Part shown: in pieces, positions 50,019 to 61,146 of the stretch | How the letters are laid out: each line of letters begins with the position of its first letter | Position numbering within the stretch: the first letter of the stretch is position 1 | Origin: Snodgrassella alvi | Lineage (GTDB): Bacteria > Pseudomonadota > Gammaproteobacteria > Burkholderiales > Neisseriaceae | Length of the DNA: 64,000 nt | Reading direction: 5' to 3' | Assembly: GCF_002777745.1 (NCBI RefSeq) | Contig: NZ_MEIO01000055.1 | Location: forward strand, 269,882-333,881 | The notes under the pieces: generated by a model | Seen by the model: only the letters and a program-made list of their open reading frames with translations | The model's database searches: none | What the model was told of the DNA's origin: nothing | Position numbers and translations under genes: made by a program

Positions 50019-50463
50019 TTAATTCTCGCTATGGTGTTTTTGTAATGAGGTGCTTGTTAGTCTCGAATCTGGACAGTTAACTTTTATCTTACAACCTGCT
50101 TGCCGCTTTGTTATGGATTTTCATAACATATATCAATATTTTACCCAATTATTGGCTATACTGCCGCGACTGTATTGATATGGATATATTATATGGTTAA
50201 GCATGTTGATACAGATATTTTGCTGCGGATACCGGCTGCTTGGCGGCAGGATATTGCGTATTTAGGGCTGTGAATAAGTGGTTAACTTTTAGGTTAACTC
50301 TGTTTGCCTTTGCCTTTGCTGCCTGATTGCAGTGCTGTTGCAGATTTTTATGATTTATATCAAAAATTTATTTAATAGCTAGCTGTAATGCCGCGGCTGT
50401 GTTGATACAGTCGAATCAGCCGCCAAGGAAATGCTGGCGGCTGTGTCGGGCATGGGCTTAGGT
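50019..50463. repeat. Array spacer 8: leader of copy G plus one repeat unit
   Basis: The shortest spacer. One GTTAAC pair at 50281 (N6 TTTTAG). The unit is joined early to the 3' stem of copy H (50417-50443), so part of a unit is deleted. Confidence 0.85.
50109..50128 (-). promoter_or_regulatory. Palindrome upstream of copy G
   Basis: TGTTATG-GATTTT-CATAACA, 91 bp before the ATG of copy G. Confidence 0.5.
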
Positions 50464-51243
50464 TTATTTGCCTGGCACTGGCAATTTGCCTTGCTGCTCT
50501 AATTCCTGAATATACTCAGGCAGTATTACCTGCGGAATATTTTGCCGTTCCTCTTTAATCGCATCGAGCCTGGCTTTATTGCGCCGGTAATCCGCCATCG
50601 ATTTTATAGACGGGCGCGGGGTGCAGAGTTTCTGGCTTTTAGCAAATAGAGCAAACTGTTTTTTTACTACCTCACGAGACTCATCTTCCATAGTGCCATA
50701 ATCAATAAAAATCTGATTACACGCCAGAAAATGGACGGTGATATTACTTACCTTGCCAAAATCATCGCCCATAGATACTGGCGGCGGTGGTAAAGGAATT
50801 TCCGCTGAATGATTTTCAGTATACTGCATTATGGTTTGATATTCATTCTCATCAAAAACCAATCCGGGCTTATTTAATACTTTTGGTCGCCAATCTGGAT
50901 AAGGCAGATCTGTCCAATAAATTCGCGCAGTCATACCCAGCTTCCATTTGGCTGGCAGATGGGCGGCACCACAGGTAGAACCTCCACCAAAACGTTGCCT
51001 ACCTATTTCATTATCTTCTACCCCTGATGTGTTAGGGATACAACCGCCATTAATGCTGCCATCATGCACAGTCTCAATTGTGTAATTCAATGCTTCTACC
51101 GGAGCGGCATAGGATTTGTTTTTACCAGAGGTTACACCTACAAATGGTTCAAAGCTGCTGCATGAGGTGATGGCTGCTGCTGACAGGATAAATATTGCCC
51201 GCCGGATAATTGTGCTTGTGGTAGCTGCTTTTTTCCCAGTCAT
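50464..51243 (-). CDS. DUF3304-type lipoprotein, copy H (most diverged)
   Basis: 259 residues. Shares the D-W middle cassette with A and B (YWTDLPYPDWRPKVLNKPG), but the N-terminal part is diverged (NYTIETVHDGSINGG, EDNEIGRQRFGGG), the proline run ends VSMGDD, and the tail is a variant of type 1 (QIFIDYGTMEDESREVVKK). KEERQN replaces KAERQN. Lipobox ITSC. Likely an older or imported lineage. Confidence 0.85.
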   Translation of the reverse strand: MTGKKAATTSTIIRRAIFILSAAAITSCSSFEPFVGVTSGKNKSYAAPVEALNYTIETVHDGSINGGCIPNTSGVEDNEIGRQRFGGGSTCGAAHLPAKWKLGMTARIYWTDLPYPDWRPKVLNKPGLVFDENEYQTIMQYTENHSAEIPLPPPPVSMGDDFGKVSNITVHFLACNQIFIDYGTMEDESREVVKKQFALFAKSQKLCTPRPSIKSMADYRRNKARLDAIKEERQNIPQVILPEYIQELEQQGKLPVPGK

Positions 51244-51793
51244 TTAATTCTCGCTATGGTGTTTTTGTAATGGGGTGATTATTAGTTTCTGGTTTGGCTG
51301 GTTAACTTTTATTTTATAACCTGCTTGCCACTTTGTTATGGATTTTCATAACATATATCAATATTTTACCCAATTATTGGCTATACTGCCGCGGCTGTAT
51401 TGATATGGGTATTTTATATGGCTAAGTATGTTGATACAGATTTTTTGCTGCGGAAACCGACCGCTTTACGGCAGGATATTGCGTATTTGGGGCTGTGAAT
51501 AAGTGGTTAACTTTCAGGTTAACTCTGTTCGCCTTTGCCTTTGCTGCCTGATTGCGGTGCTGTTGCAGATTTTTATGATTTATATCAAAAATTTAGCTAA
51601 TAGCTAGCTGTAATGCCGCGGCTGTGTTGATATAGATATTTTACTGCGGAAACTAGCTGCTTTACGGCAGGATATTGCGTATTTGGGACTGAAGTCTGAT
51701 AGCCAGAGCTATATTATAGGGAGCATATCTGCTGATACAGGCGAATCAGCCGCCGCGAAAATGTAGGCGGCTGTGTTGGGTATGAGCTTAGGT
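51244..51793. repeat. Array spacer 9: leader of copy H plus one repeat unit
   Basis: One GTTAAC pair at 51506. The 3' stem of copy I is at 51747-51773. Layout matches spacer 7 closely. Confidence 0.85.
51334..51353 (-). promoter_or_regulatory. Palindrome upstream of copy H
   Basis: TGTTATG-GATTTT-CATAACA, 91 bp before the ATG of copy H. Confidence 0.5.
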
Positions 51794-52573
51794 TTATTTA
51801 CCTGGTACTGGCAATTTGCCTTGCCGCTCTAATTCCTGAATATATTCAGGCAGGATTACCTGCGGGATATTTTGCCGCTCTGCTTTAATCGCATCCAGCT
51901 TAGCTTTATTACGCCGGTAATCTGCCATCGATTTTATAGACGGGCGCGGGGTGCAGAGTTTCTGGCTTTTGGCAAATAGTTCAAATTGCTTTTTCACTAT
52001 TTCGGGTGCATTTTCTTGTCTGGTACCATAATCAATAAAAATCTGATTACAAGCCAGAAAATGGACGGTAATATTTCTTACTTTGCCAAAATCATCACCG
52101 GCAAATGCTGGTGGCGGTGGTAAAGGAATTTCTGCTGAATAGTTTTCATCATACTGGTCAATTGCAGCTAATTCATTTCTATCCCTAACTAACCCAGGAA
52201 CATTTAATACCCTAGCATGCCAACCAGGATAAGGATAGACTTTCCAGTAAATCCGCGCAGTCATGCCCGGCTTCCATTTGGCTGGCAGATGGGCAGCGCC
52301 ACAGGTGGAACCACCGCCATAGCGTTTTTTACCTACTTCGTAATCATCCACGCCATTAGTACCGGGAATACAGCCACCATTAATACTGCCACCAGCCATA
52401 TTTTCATAGTTGTATTCGACTGCTTCTACCGGCGCGGCATAGGATTTGTTTTTGCCAGAGGTTACACCTACAAATGGTTCAAAGCTGCTACATGAGGTGA
52501 TGGCAGCGGCTGACAGGATAAATATTGCCCGCCGGATAACTGTGCTTGTGGTAGCTGCTTTTTTCCCAGTCAT
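51794..52573 (-). CDS. DUF3304-type lipoprotein, copy I (first in transcription order)
   Basis: 259 residues. N-terminal part like copy C after the signal (VEYNYENMAGGSINGGCIP, GTNGVDDYE), private middle VYPYPGWHARVLNVPGLVR with DRNELAAIDQYDEN, then AFAGDD and the type 1 tail. Lipobox ITSC. It is the rightmost, first-transcribed member; the spacer to its right holds two more units but no further gene. Confidence 0.85.
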   Translation of the reverse strand: MTGKKAATTSTVIRRAIFILSAAAITSCSSFEPFVGVTSGKNKSYAAPVEAVEYNYENMAGGSINGGCIPGTNGVDDYEVGKKRYGGGSTCGAAHLPAKWKPGMTARIYWKVYPYPGWHARVLNVPGLVRDRNELAAIDQYDENYSAEIPLPPPPAFAGDDFGKVRNITVHFLACNQIFIDYGTRQENAPEIVKKQFELFAKSQKLCTPRPSIKSMADYRRNKAKLDAIKAERQNIPQVILPEYIQELERQGKLPVPGK

Positions 52574-53240
52574 TTAATTCTCGCTATGATGTTTTTGTAA
52601 TGGGGTGATTGTTAGTTTCTGGTTTGGCTGATTAACTTTTGTATTACAACCTGCTTGCCGCTTTGTTATGGTTTTTCATAACATATATCAATATTTTACC
52701 CAATTATTGGCTATGCTGCCGCGGCCGTGTTGATATGGATATTTTATATGGCTGAGTATGTTGATACAGATTTTTTGCTGCGGAAACCGGCTGCTTTGCA
52801 GCAGGATATTGCGTATTTGGGGCTGGAAGTGTGTGGTTAACTTTGAGGTTAACTATGTTCGCCTTTGCCTTTGCTGCCTGATTGCAGGGTTGTTGCAGAT
52901 TTTTATGATTTATATCAGAAATTTATCTGATAGCTAGCTGTAATGCCGCGGCTGTGTTGATGTGGATATTTTATATTGCTGGCTATATTGATACAGGTAT
53001 TTTGCTGCGGAAACCGGCCGCTTTACGGCAGGATATTGCGTATTTGGGGCTGGAAGTGTGTGGTTAACTTTGAGGTTAATTCTGTTCGCCTTTGCTTTTA
53101 TTGCCTGATTGCGGTGCTGTTTCGGGTTTTTATGATTTATATCAAAAATTTAGCTAATAGCTAGCTGTAATGCTGTGGCTGTGTTGATGTGGATATTTTA
53201 CTGCGGAAATTGGCTGCTTTGCGGCAGGATATTGCGTATT
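52574..53240. repeat. Array spacer 10: leader of copy I plus two repeat units, right end of array
   Basis: GTTAAC pairs at 52836 and 53063 (second half of the latter is GTTAAT). Unit sequence breaks off after GATATTGCGTATTTATCGC near 53245. This is the right edge of the array. Confidence 0.85.
52664..52683 (-). promoter_or_regulatory. Palindrome upstream of copy I
   Basis: TGTTATG-GTTTTT-CATAACA, 91 bp before the ATG of copy I. Confidence 0.5.
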
Positions 53241-53569
53241 TATCGCTAGAAACAGGTAATGAATCTGGTACGGCTGTAGTAGCTAGTGGGTTTTGCTATT
53301 TGCTGGTATTGGTGATTTTGTATTTTTGGTTTTGAAGGCTGTTTATTTTGGTATATTTACACGAATGCTGTTAATGCTAGGGCATTATTATGCTGATTTT
53401 TTGCTTTAGTTAATATTATGTTGCTCTATTTTGGTTTTTGATGATTCTGGAATATTTTTTTATTTATGTGGTTTTGGTATGCTGCTGTTTGGCTATGGGG
53501 GGGCTGGATTTTTGTGGTGGTGATGGTGTTGAAATGGTGTAGAGAAGCTGGGAATGATGTATTGTAAGG
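53241..53569. other. T/G-rich spacer right of the array
   Basis: About 330 bp strongly T/G-rich on the plus strand; no open frame I trust. Confidence 0.4.
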
Positions 53570-53607
53570 ATAACGCCACTGTATCTGTGAAGATACAGTG
53601 GCGTTAT
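53570..53607. terminator. Perfect 16-bp hairpin
   Basis: ATAACGCCACTGTATC pairs with GATACAGTGGCGTTAT around a 6-base loop. It shares AACGCCACTG...TGGCGTT with the effector terminator at 38209-38241. No clear T-run on either side. It may be a bidirectional terminator or a relic of a second effector end. Confidence 0.55.
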
Positions 53608-53820
53608 GTGCTACGGATTATAGTTATAAATACAACTTTGTAAGTCTATGTTATTTAACAGGGTTAATATAAAGAGATTTTGTAGTTATGGCAAGTTTTT
53701 TTACATTTTTAAAATTTATGTTTATTTTTTAAGATGTTGTGCTGGGTGAATATGGTAGTACGGGGTTATGTTTGCTGGGCTGGTGTTGTTTATGGCTGGT
53801 GTTGGTGATATTTGTGGCGA

Positions 53821-53853
53821 AAATAAAAAAACCAAATTCGGCAGGAATTTGGT
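53821..53853 (-). terminator. Terminator after mqo
   Basis: ACCAAATTC pairs with GAATTTGGT (5-base loop), followed on the minus strand by TTTTTTTATTT. It is 39 bp past the mqo stop. Confidence 0.88.
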
Positions 53854-53891
53854 AGGTAATTTGTGGCAATGTTGCTGATTGATGTGTGTGT

Positions 53892-55400
53892 TTATTGGTT
53901 ATTGGTGTGCTTCGGGGTGTGTAAACGAAGGGATTTGGCAGTCCAGTCGCGAATATGTTGTACGAGTGCGGGGTTGTGTTCGAGCTTCTGGCCGTAGCTG
54001 GGTATCCATTTGTGCAGTGTTGGTGCCCATTCGTTGCTAACTTTGCCGGGAAAGCAGTGTTCGAGCAGCTCAAGCATGATGGATACGGAGGTGGAGGCTC
54101 CGGGGGAGGCGCCTAATAATGCTGCCAGTGTGCCATCGGTGGATTTTACGAGCTCGGTACCAAATTGCAGTACGCCGCCTTTTTGTGGGTCTTTTTTGAT
54201 TACTTGTACGCGATTGCCGGCAACGGCCAGATGCCAGTCCTGATCGCGTGCCTCGGGATAGAAGGTACGCAATTCTTTCATGCGGTCGGCAAAGCTTAAT
54301 CTAACCTGCTGAATGAGGTAATGTTCAAGGGCAAAGTTGTGTACGCCTACGGTGAGCATGGGGCGGATGTTGGCAAGGTTCAGGGTTTTGAATAAGTCTT
54401 GAAAGGAACCGCGTTTGAGAAATTTGGTGGTAAAACCGGCAAAGGGACCAAAGAGTAAGGCTTCTTCGCCGTTGATGACTCGTTTGTCGAGATGGGGCAC
54501 GCTCATGGGTGGTGCGCCGACTGAAGCTTTGCCATAAACTTTGGCGTTATGCTGGCTGACGATGTCGGGATTTTTACACACCAGCCACTGGCCGGATACG
54601 GGAAAGCCGCCATAGCCTTTGCTGACTTCGATACGGCTTTTTTGTAATAGGTGCAGGGAGCCGCCTCCGGCACCGATAAAGACGAAGCGGGCTGATACTT
54701 GCTGATGGGTGCCGTTTGTAAGGTCTCTGATGTGGAGGTGCCAGCGGCCGTTCTGCTGTCTGAGGTCGATTATTTCATGTTGCAGATGCAGCTGGCAGCC
54801 GTGGCTGGTGAGGTTGTTAATGAGGATGCGGCTTAAGGCGCCATAGTTAACATCGGTGCCAAGGTCTGACCATGTGACGGCAACGGGTTCGTGGTTGTTC
54901 CGTCCCTGCATCATGAGGGGTATCCACTGGCTAATCTGCTCTTTGTCTTCGCTATAGAGCATGTCTTGAAACAGGCGGTATTGCTGTAGTGCTGCGAAAC
55001 GTTTGCGCAAGAAGGCTACGTCTGCTTCTCCGCATACCAGGCTCATGTGGGGTACGCTGCGGATAAATTCGCCGGGATCGGCAATTAAGCCGGCATCGAC
55101 AAGTGATGCCCAGAATTGTTTGGACAATTCGAATTGTTCGATTATTTTGATGGCTTTGGATACTTCGATGGTGCCGTCTTTTAATTCTGGTGTGTAGTTG
55201 AGTTCGCACAGGGCTGAGTGGCCGGTGCCGGCGTTGTTCCATGCATCGGAGCTTTCGGTAGCAACGTCGGCAAGACGTTCATAGATGCTGATCTGCCAGT
55301 CTGGCTGTAATTCTTTGAGAAATGTCCCCAGTGTTGCGCTCATTATGCCGGCGCCGATTAGTACTACGTCTGCTGAACTATCGCTGTTGGTGTTTTTCAT
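53892..55400 (-). CDS. mqo: Malate:quinone oxidoreductase
   Basis: FAD enzyme of the inner membrane face that oxidises L-malate to oxaloacetate and passes electrons to quinone; it replaces or supplements malate dehydrogenase in the TCA cycle. 502 residues, normal length. The FAD-binding N-terminus is DVVLIGAGIMSATLGTFL, followed by the family block DAWNNAGTGHSALCELNYT and near the C-terminus the ALLGASPGASTSVSIMLELL stretch. AGAAGAG lies before ATG 55400. Flanked by a strong terminator, apparently a single-gene unit. Confidence 0.96.
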   Translation of the reverse strand: MKNTNSDSSADVVLIGAGIMSATLGTFLKELQPDWQISIYERLADVATESSDAWNNAGTGHSALCELNYTPELKDGTIEVSKAIKIIEQFELSKQFWASLVDAGLIADPGEFIRSVPHMSLVCGEADVAFLRKRFAALQQYRLFQDMLYSEDKEQISQWIPLMMQGRNNHEPVAVTWSDLGTDVNYGALSRILINNLTSHGCQLHLQHEIIDLRQQNGRWHLHIRDLTNGTHQQVSARFVFIGAGGGSLHLLQKSRIEVSKGYGGFPVSGQWLVCKNPDIVSQHNAKVYGKASVGAPPMSVPHLDKRVINGEEALLFGPFAGFTTKFLKRGSFQDLFKTLNLANIRPMLTVGVHNFALEHYLIQQVRLSFADRMKELRTFYPEARDQDWHLAVAGNRVQVIKKDPQKGGVLQFGTELVKSTDGTLAALLGASPGASTSVSIMLELLEHCFPGKVSNEWAPTLHKWIPSYGQKLEHNPALVQHIRDWTAKSLRLHTPKHTNNQ

Positions 55401-55789
55401 AAGGCAAACTCTTCTCTCTTCTCTTCAGGCTGTGCTGAGTAAATGTTTATGTGGTAGTTCGCACAAGGAGCATTCAATGTTGGTGTGATTTATGTATTTT
55501 TGACTTAAATCATTGACAATAATCAGACCTTAATTTAAGCACTTTTGTTTGCCGGCAGCAATAGTAATTTGGGGGCTACACGGGGATGTTATGTTTTTAT
55601 GGTATTTAGCTAATTGATTATTAATGTAATTGTTTTTTCAACCACATGACGATGCTATTTTATGATAACTGCGGGTGATTGTACCGGCTCTGCCAGTATT
55701 TAATTTATTGCTGTGGTTACAATAATTTGTCTGGCGGTGTTGATGTGAGGCGGGCTGTATGGTCAGTAGCCGGTGTTGTGATATGACAA
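55401..55789. other. Spacer upstream of mqo
   Basis: About 390 bp, T/G-rich. Likely promoter region of mqo. No gene. Confidence 0.4.
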
Positions 55790-56245
55790 CTAGTGTTTCT
55801 GTGCCGGTGGTTTCGGCCGAGAAAAATACAGGGCGCTGAGGGCGGCAGCCAGTGTGATAAGTAGCAGTGGTATCCAGTCTAGCGGCCATCTGCACAGGAA
55901 GTGTTGCAGAAGTGTGCATAGCAGTGCGACGATGGCTGCGCCGATGGTGATGCGATAACGGGGATGGTTGTTGATTATGCAGCTGGCACATATGGCGGCC
56001 AGTAATGAGGGGATAAAGGCTGCATAAGATGTGTATACCAGTATCAGCATTTCGATGAGTAATGTATATTTGATGTCGGCGCTGCTGTGTATGCTGGTAT
56101 GGATGAAATGCAGGCTGCTGCTGTCATTACAGTAAAACAGTATGCTGTAGAATGCGCTGGCTATGATTATGCTGGTGATGGTTTGCAGGATAACTGTGAG
56201 CACCCGGGCTAATGCGGATGGCTGGTGTGCTGGCTGGTGCTGCAT
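55790..56245 (-). CDS. Small polytopic membrane protein, unknown
   Basis: A 151-residue protein with four hydrophobic helices (for example VILQTITSIIIASAFYSILF, LLAAICASCIINN, IGAAIVALLCTLL, LDWIPLLLITLAAALSALYF). No family recognised. AGGACACATACC precedes ATG 56245. It lies 83 bp after uvrB on the same strand and could be co-transcribed. Confidence 0.6.
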   Translation of the reverse strand: MQHQPAHQPSALARVLTVILQTITSIIIASAFYSILFYCNDSSSLHFIHTSIHSSADIKYTLLIEMLILVYTSYAAFIPSLLAAICASCIINNHPRYRITIGAAIVALLCTLLQHFLCRWPLDWIPLLLITLAAALSALYFSRPKPPAQKH

Positions 56246-56328
56246 GGTATGTGTCCTAGGTTGGCTGGTCTGTTCTGGCTACCGGCAAGATGCTCTGGCA
56301 GATGCTTGCGGGTAGCTACGCTGGTGGT

Positions 56329-58356
<2,028 letters not shown>

Positions 58357-58813
58357 ACGTTTGTAACCTGAAAATAAATTCAACCCAAGAAAAATAACTG
58401 TGGTTTAAACAGTTAAAACCGCAGTAGGCGGTTTGTGCTACACATAAGGCCATTGCGGATAAAAGCAAGTCTGGCTGTCTGCTTTATAGCGCAATCAGGG
58501 GCTAAATTGGTGATGGTGACGATACTTTACTTTTCTTGTTTATTTAATTACAAATCAGTTTGTTAATAAGTGCCGTGATGATGCGCTGTGGCTGATTTTT
58601 TTGGCTTTTGGTTTGTACTGGTGCTGCTGTTTGTGTATTTGGGTTGATGCTATAAATCTGGCTAATAGGTATATTTTCTGCCAATTTTCTGTAATCAGCC
58701 ATGTATAACCGCCATTTTAAATGGATAAGCTATTATAATGGCACAATAATTAGATGAAACAGGATGACCGGAGATTACCGGACAGTTTTTAGTATAGAGG
58801 GAATAAGCAGATT
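58357..58813. other. Divergent spacer between uvrB and the KAP gene
   Basis: About 460 bp. It should hold both promoters. A GAGGG precedes the KAP ATG by 12 bp. Nothing else recognised. Confidence 0.4.
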
Positions 58814-60234
58814 ATGAGTAAACCCAACAAACTGAAGAAATGTCAGCCAGTGGCAATTGATGCCGCCGATCCGTTTAAAAACGATGTGCTAAATAGAAAA
58901 GCCAATGTTGAAATTCTGACTCAATTTATTACCAGCTATGAACAATCGATTGTGCTGTGCATTGATGCTGGCTGGGGACAGGGTAAAACCACATTTATTA
59001 GGATGTGGCAGCAATATCTGAAGAATCTGGATATCCCGACTATTTATTTTAATGCATGGGAAAGTGATTACACGGATGATGCGCTGATTGCGTTGATTGG
59101 GGAAATTGGTTTAGCGATTGACAATCTATCTGGTGAAAATAAATCAAAAGCCAAAGGTCTTTTTAGTACCCTTAAAAATAAAATTGGGTATCTGGCTAAG
59201 GATGCATCACTCAAGGAGTGGCTACCGATTGTTGCAGCCATTGGAAGCCTGATTTCAGGTGGCCGCATTAAAGCAGATAAAATTGCTGAATTTACTGCCA
59301 ATCTGGGCGCTTCTTTGGCTAAAGATCAAATTGAAAAATATGAGAAATCTAAACAGGTACTGTTTGAGTTCAAACAGGCATTAAGCCGGTTGGCTGAATG
59401 CTATTGCGGTAATGATGACAAGAAACCACTGGTGATTTTTATTGATGAGCTGGATCGCTGCCGCCCTAATTTTGCTATTGAGGTACTGGAAAAAGCCAAA
59501 CATCTGTTTAATGTGGATAATATTGTCTTTGTACTGGCTACGGATAAAACCCAGCTAGGCCATTCTATCAGGGCTGTGTATGGGCAGGGACTGGATGTTA
59601 ACGGGTATCTGGCCGGTTTATTGATTTTGATTATCTGCTACCTAGCCCAGTTGAATCTGATTACATTGTTAGTTTATCTATACAATTAGGACTTGATAAA
59701 TATTTAAATAGAAACATTTTTTCCAATTACCCTCTTATAAGAATTTTAAAAGATATTATTAGTTTATATAATTTAACACTAAGAGAGCAAGAAGCTTTTT
59801 GCAATATTCTTAATATTGCCGTCAGAACTCACTTTTATATTCTAAAAAATAACTGTGTTACGTTTTTATTTTTATTGAATATACTAAAATTAAAATTTCC
59901 AGATTTATATAAAAGTCTGAATAGAGATAATAAAAGCAGTTTTATTTCTAATGTATTAGAAAATATTAATTCACATTATCCTGATGATACTGATAACGAT
60001 ACTTATTATTTAGAATTTTTAGAATGTATGCTTTTAAATGTTATCAGACCAGCTTCAAAATTCTCTTATGAAGAGACAGTTGACGATTATGTTAGGAAAT
60101 ACAATTTCAATGATGTTAAAAAACAAAAATTAATAGACAGTTTTGATATGGTTAAAGGATTTGAAATCACTATACGAGACTTATTACTAATAAAAAATGC
60201 TATTGAAATTTCGTCTTCATTCAGGCTTAACTGA
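58814..60234 (+). pseudogene. KAP-family P-loop NTPase, interrupted by a frameshift
   Basis: KAP NTPases (Kidins220/ARMS-PifA) include phage-exclusion proteins. The N-terminal frame (58814-59689) has Walker A GWGQGKTT at residues 53-60, Walker B LVIFIDELDRCRP at about 208-220, and FVLATDKTQLGHSIRAVYG. At about 59612 the sequence reads YLAGLLI where the family has YLRRFIDFDY; shifting by one base restores FIDFDYLLPSPVESDYIV and then an open frame to TAA 60232-60234. A one-base loss (CGCCGG to GGCCGG) explains it. The full protein would be about 473 residues. The 3' part is far more AT-rich than the 5' part. It could be a true loss, a phase-variable switch or a sequencing error. Confidence 0.8.
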
Positions 60235-61146
60235 ACTATCTGACTGATATCATTTATCTAAATGATACGTGATAGTTTTATAGGCCAGTTGAGTGTATGC
60301 AGGCTGGAAAAGGCTGGTGATACATGAATCCGGCAGAAAATTTGCTGATGGCTTTGACTCATGCTGCACCACAAAACTCCTTACTTTTTGTGGTTGTAGC
60401 ACTTATACCCCCAGAATCGGAAATTTGGTTACTACTTGCAACTGACTGCGTTGTTCATCTCAGTCAATAAACTGCCGGCAAGGCGGTTTGTGGGTCTGTT
60501 CTGATGTATGCCTGGAATAATCAGGCGGATTGTCATCATTGGCACTGTCGGGCAGCCGGTTTTGCTGCTTTTGAGGCTGTTGTTAATAGCTGTTTCGTTA
60601 TTGAATTTAAACTGCTGGCTCCTGGGTTAATGGCAGTCCCCCTGTTTGAGTGCGTTTCTTTTAAGCGGCTGGTATTTTTGCTGGTGGGCATTATTCAGAT
60701 AAGCTTTAGCTGTGCCGTTTAAGGAAGCGGAGCTGATTATTGATAGTGAATGACAAGGCTTTATTGCGATGCTTTGTACAGGCAGGTTTGCGGTATTTGA
60801 AGCTGCAAATTTACAGGCTGGTTTGTTGATATCACTCTTTTTTACTTTACTTGGCTATATTGTTGCTAACTTGCTTTATCACGGCTGCGATATTCTGTGC
60901 GCCAAGGTGTGGGATTCTGAACGCTAAATTTTTGGCTATTAATTTATAGCTATTAGCAGTCTGCTTATTTACCCGGATACTGGTATTTGCTTATGCACGA
61001 TAGTTTTTCAGGATACGCTTTGCAGTGCCGGCAAGCTGGCTGCCGGCTTTAGCTATTCAGCTTACCCTATGGTGCAGATTATTAATGGCGATACGTTTTG
61101 TAATCACTGTCAGGCAATGTTATCTGTACTTCTGCTAGGCAATATT
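60235..61146. other. Gene-free stretch after the KAP gene
   Basis: About 900 bp. It contains a 9-bp hairpin ACCACAAAA / TTTTGTGGT (60368-60394). A short open frame at 60504-60722 (72 codons) looks like decayed coding sequence but I cannot assign it. Confidence 0.35.

Noticed and set aside
34500..53110. CRISPR-like regular repeats
   Set aside because: Units are about 195 bp and similar over their whole length, with no short repeat/unique spacer pattern and no cas genes.
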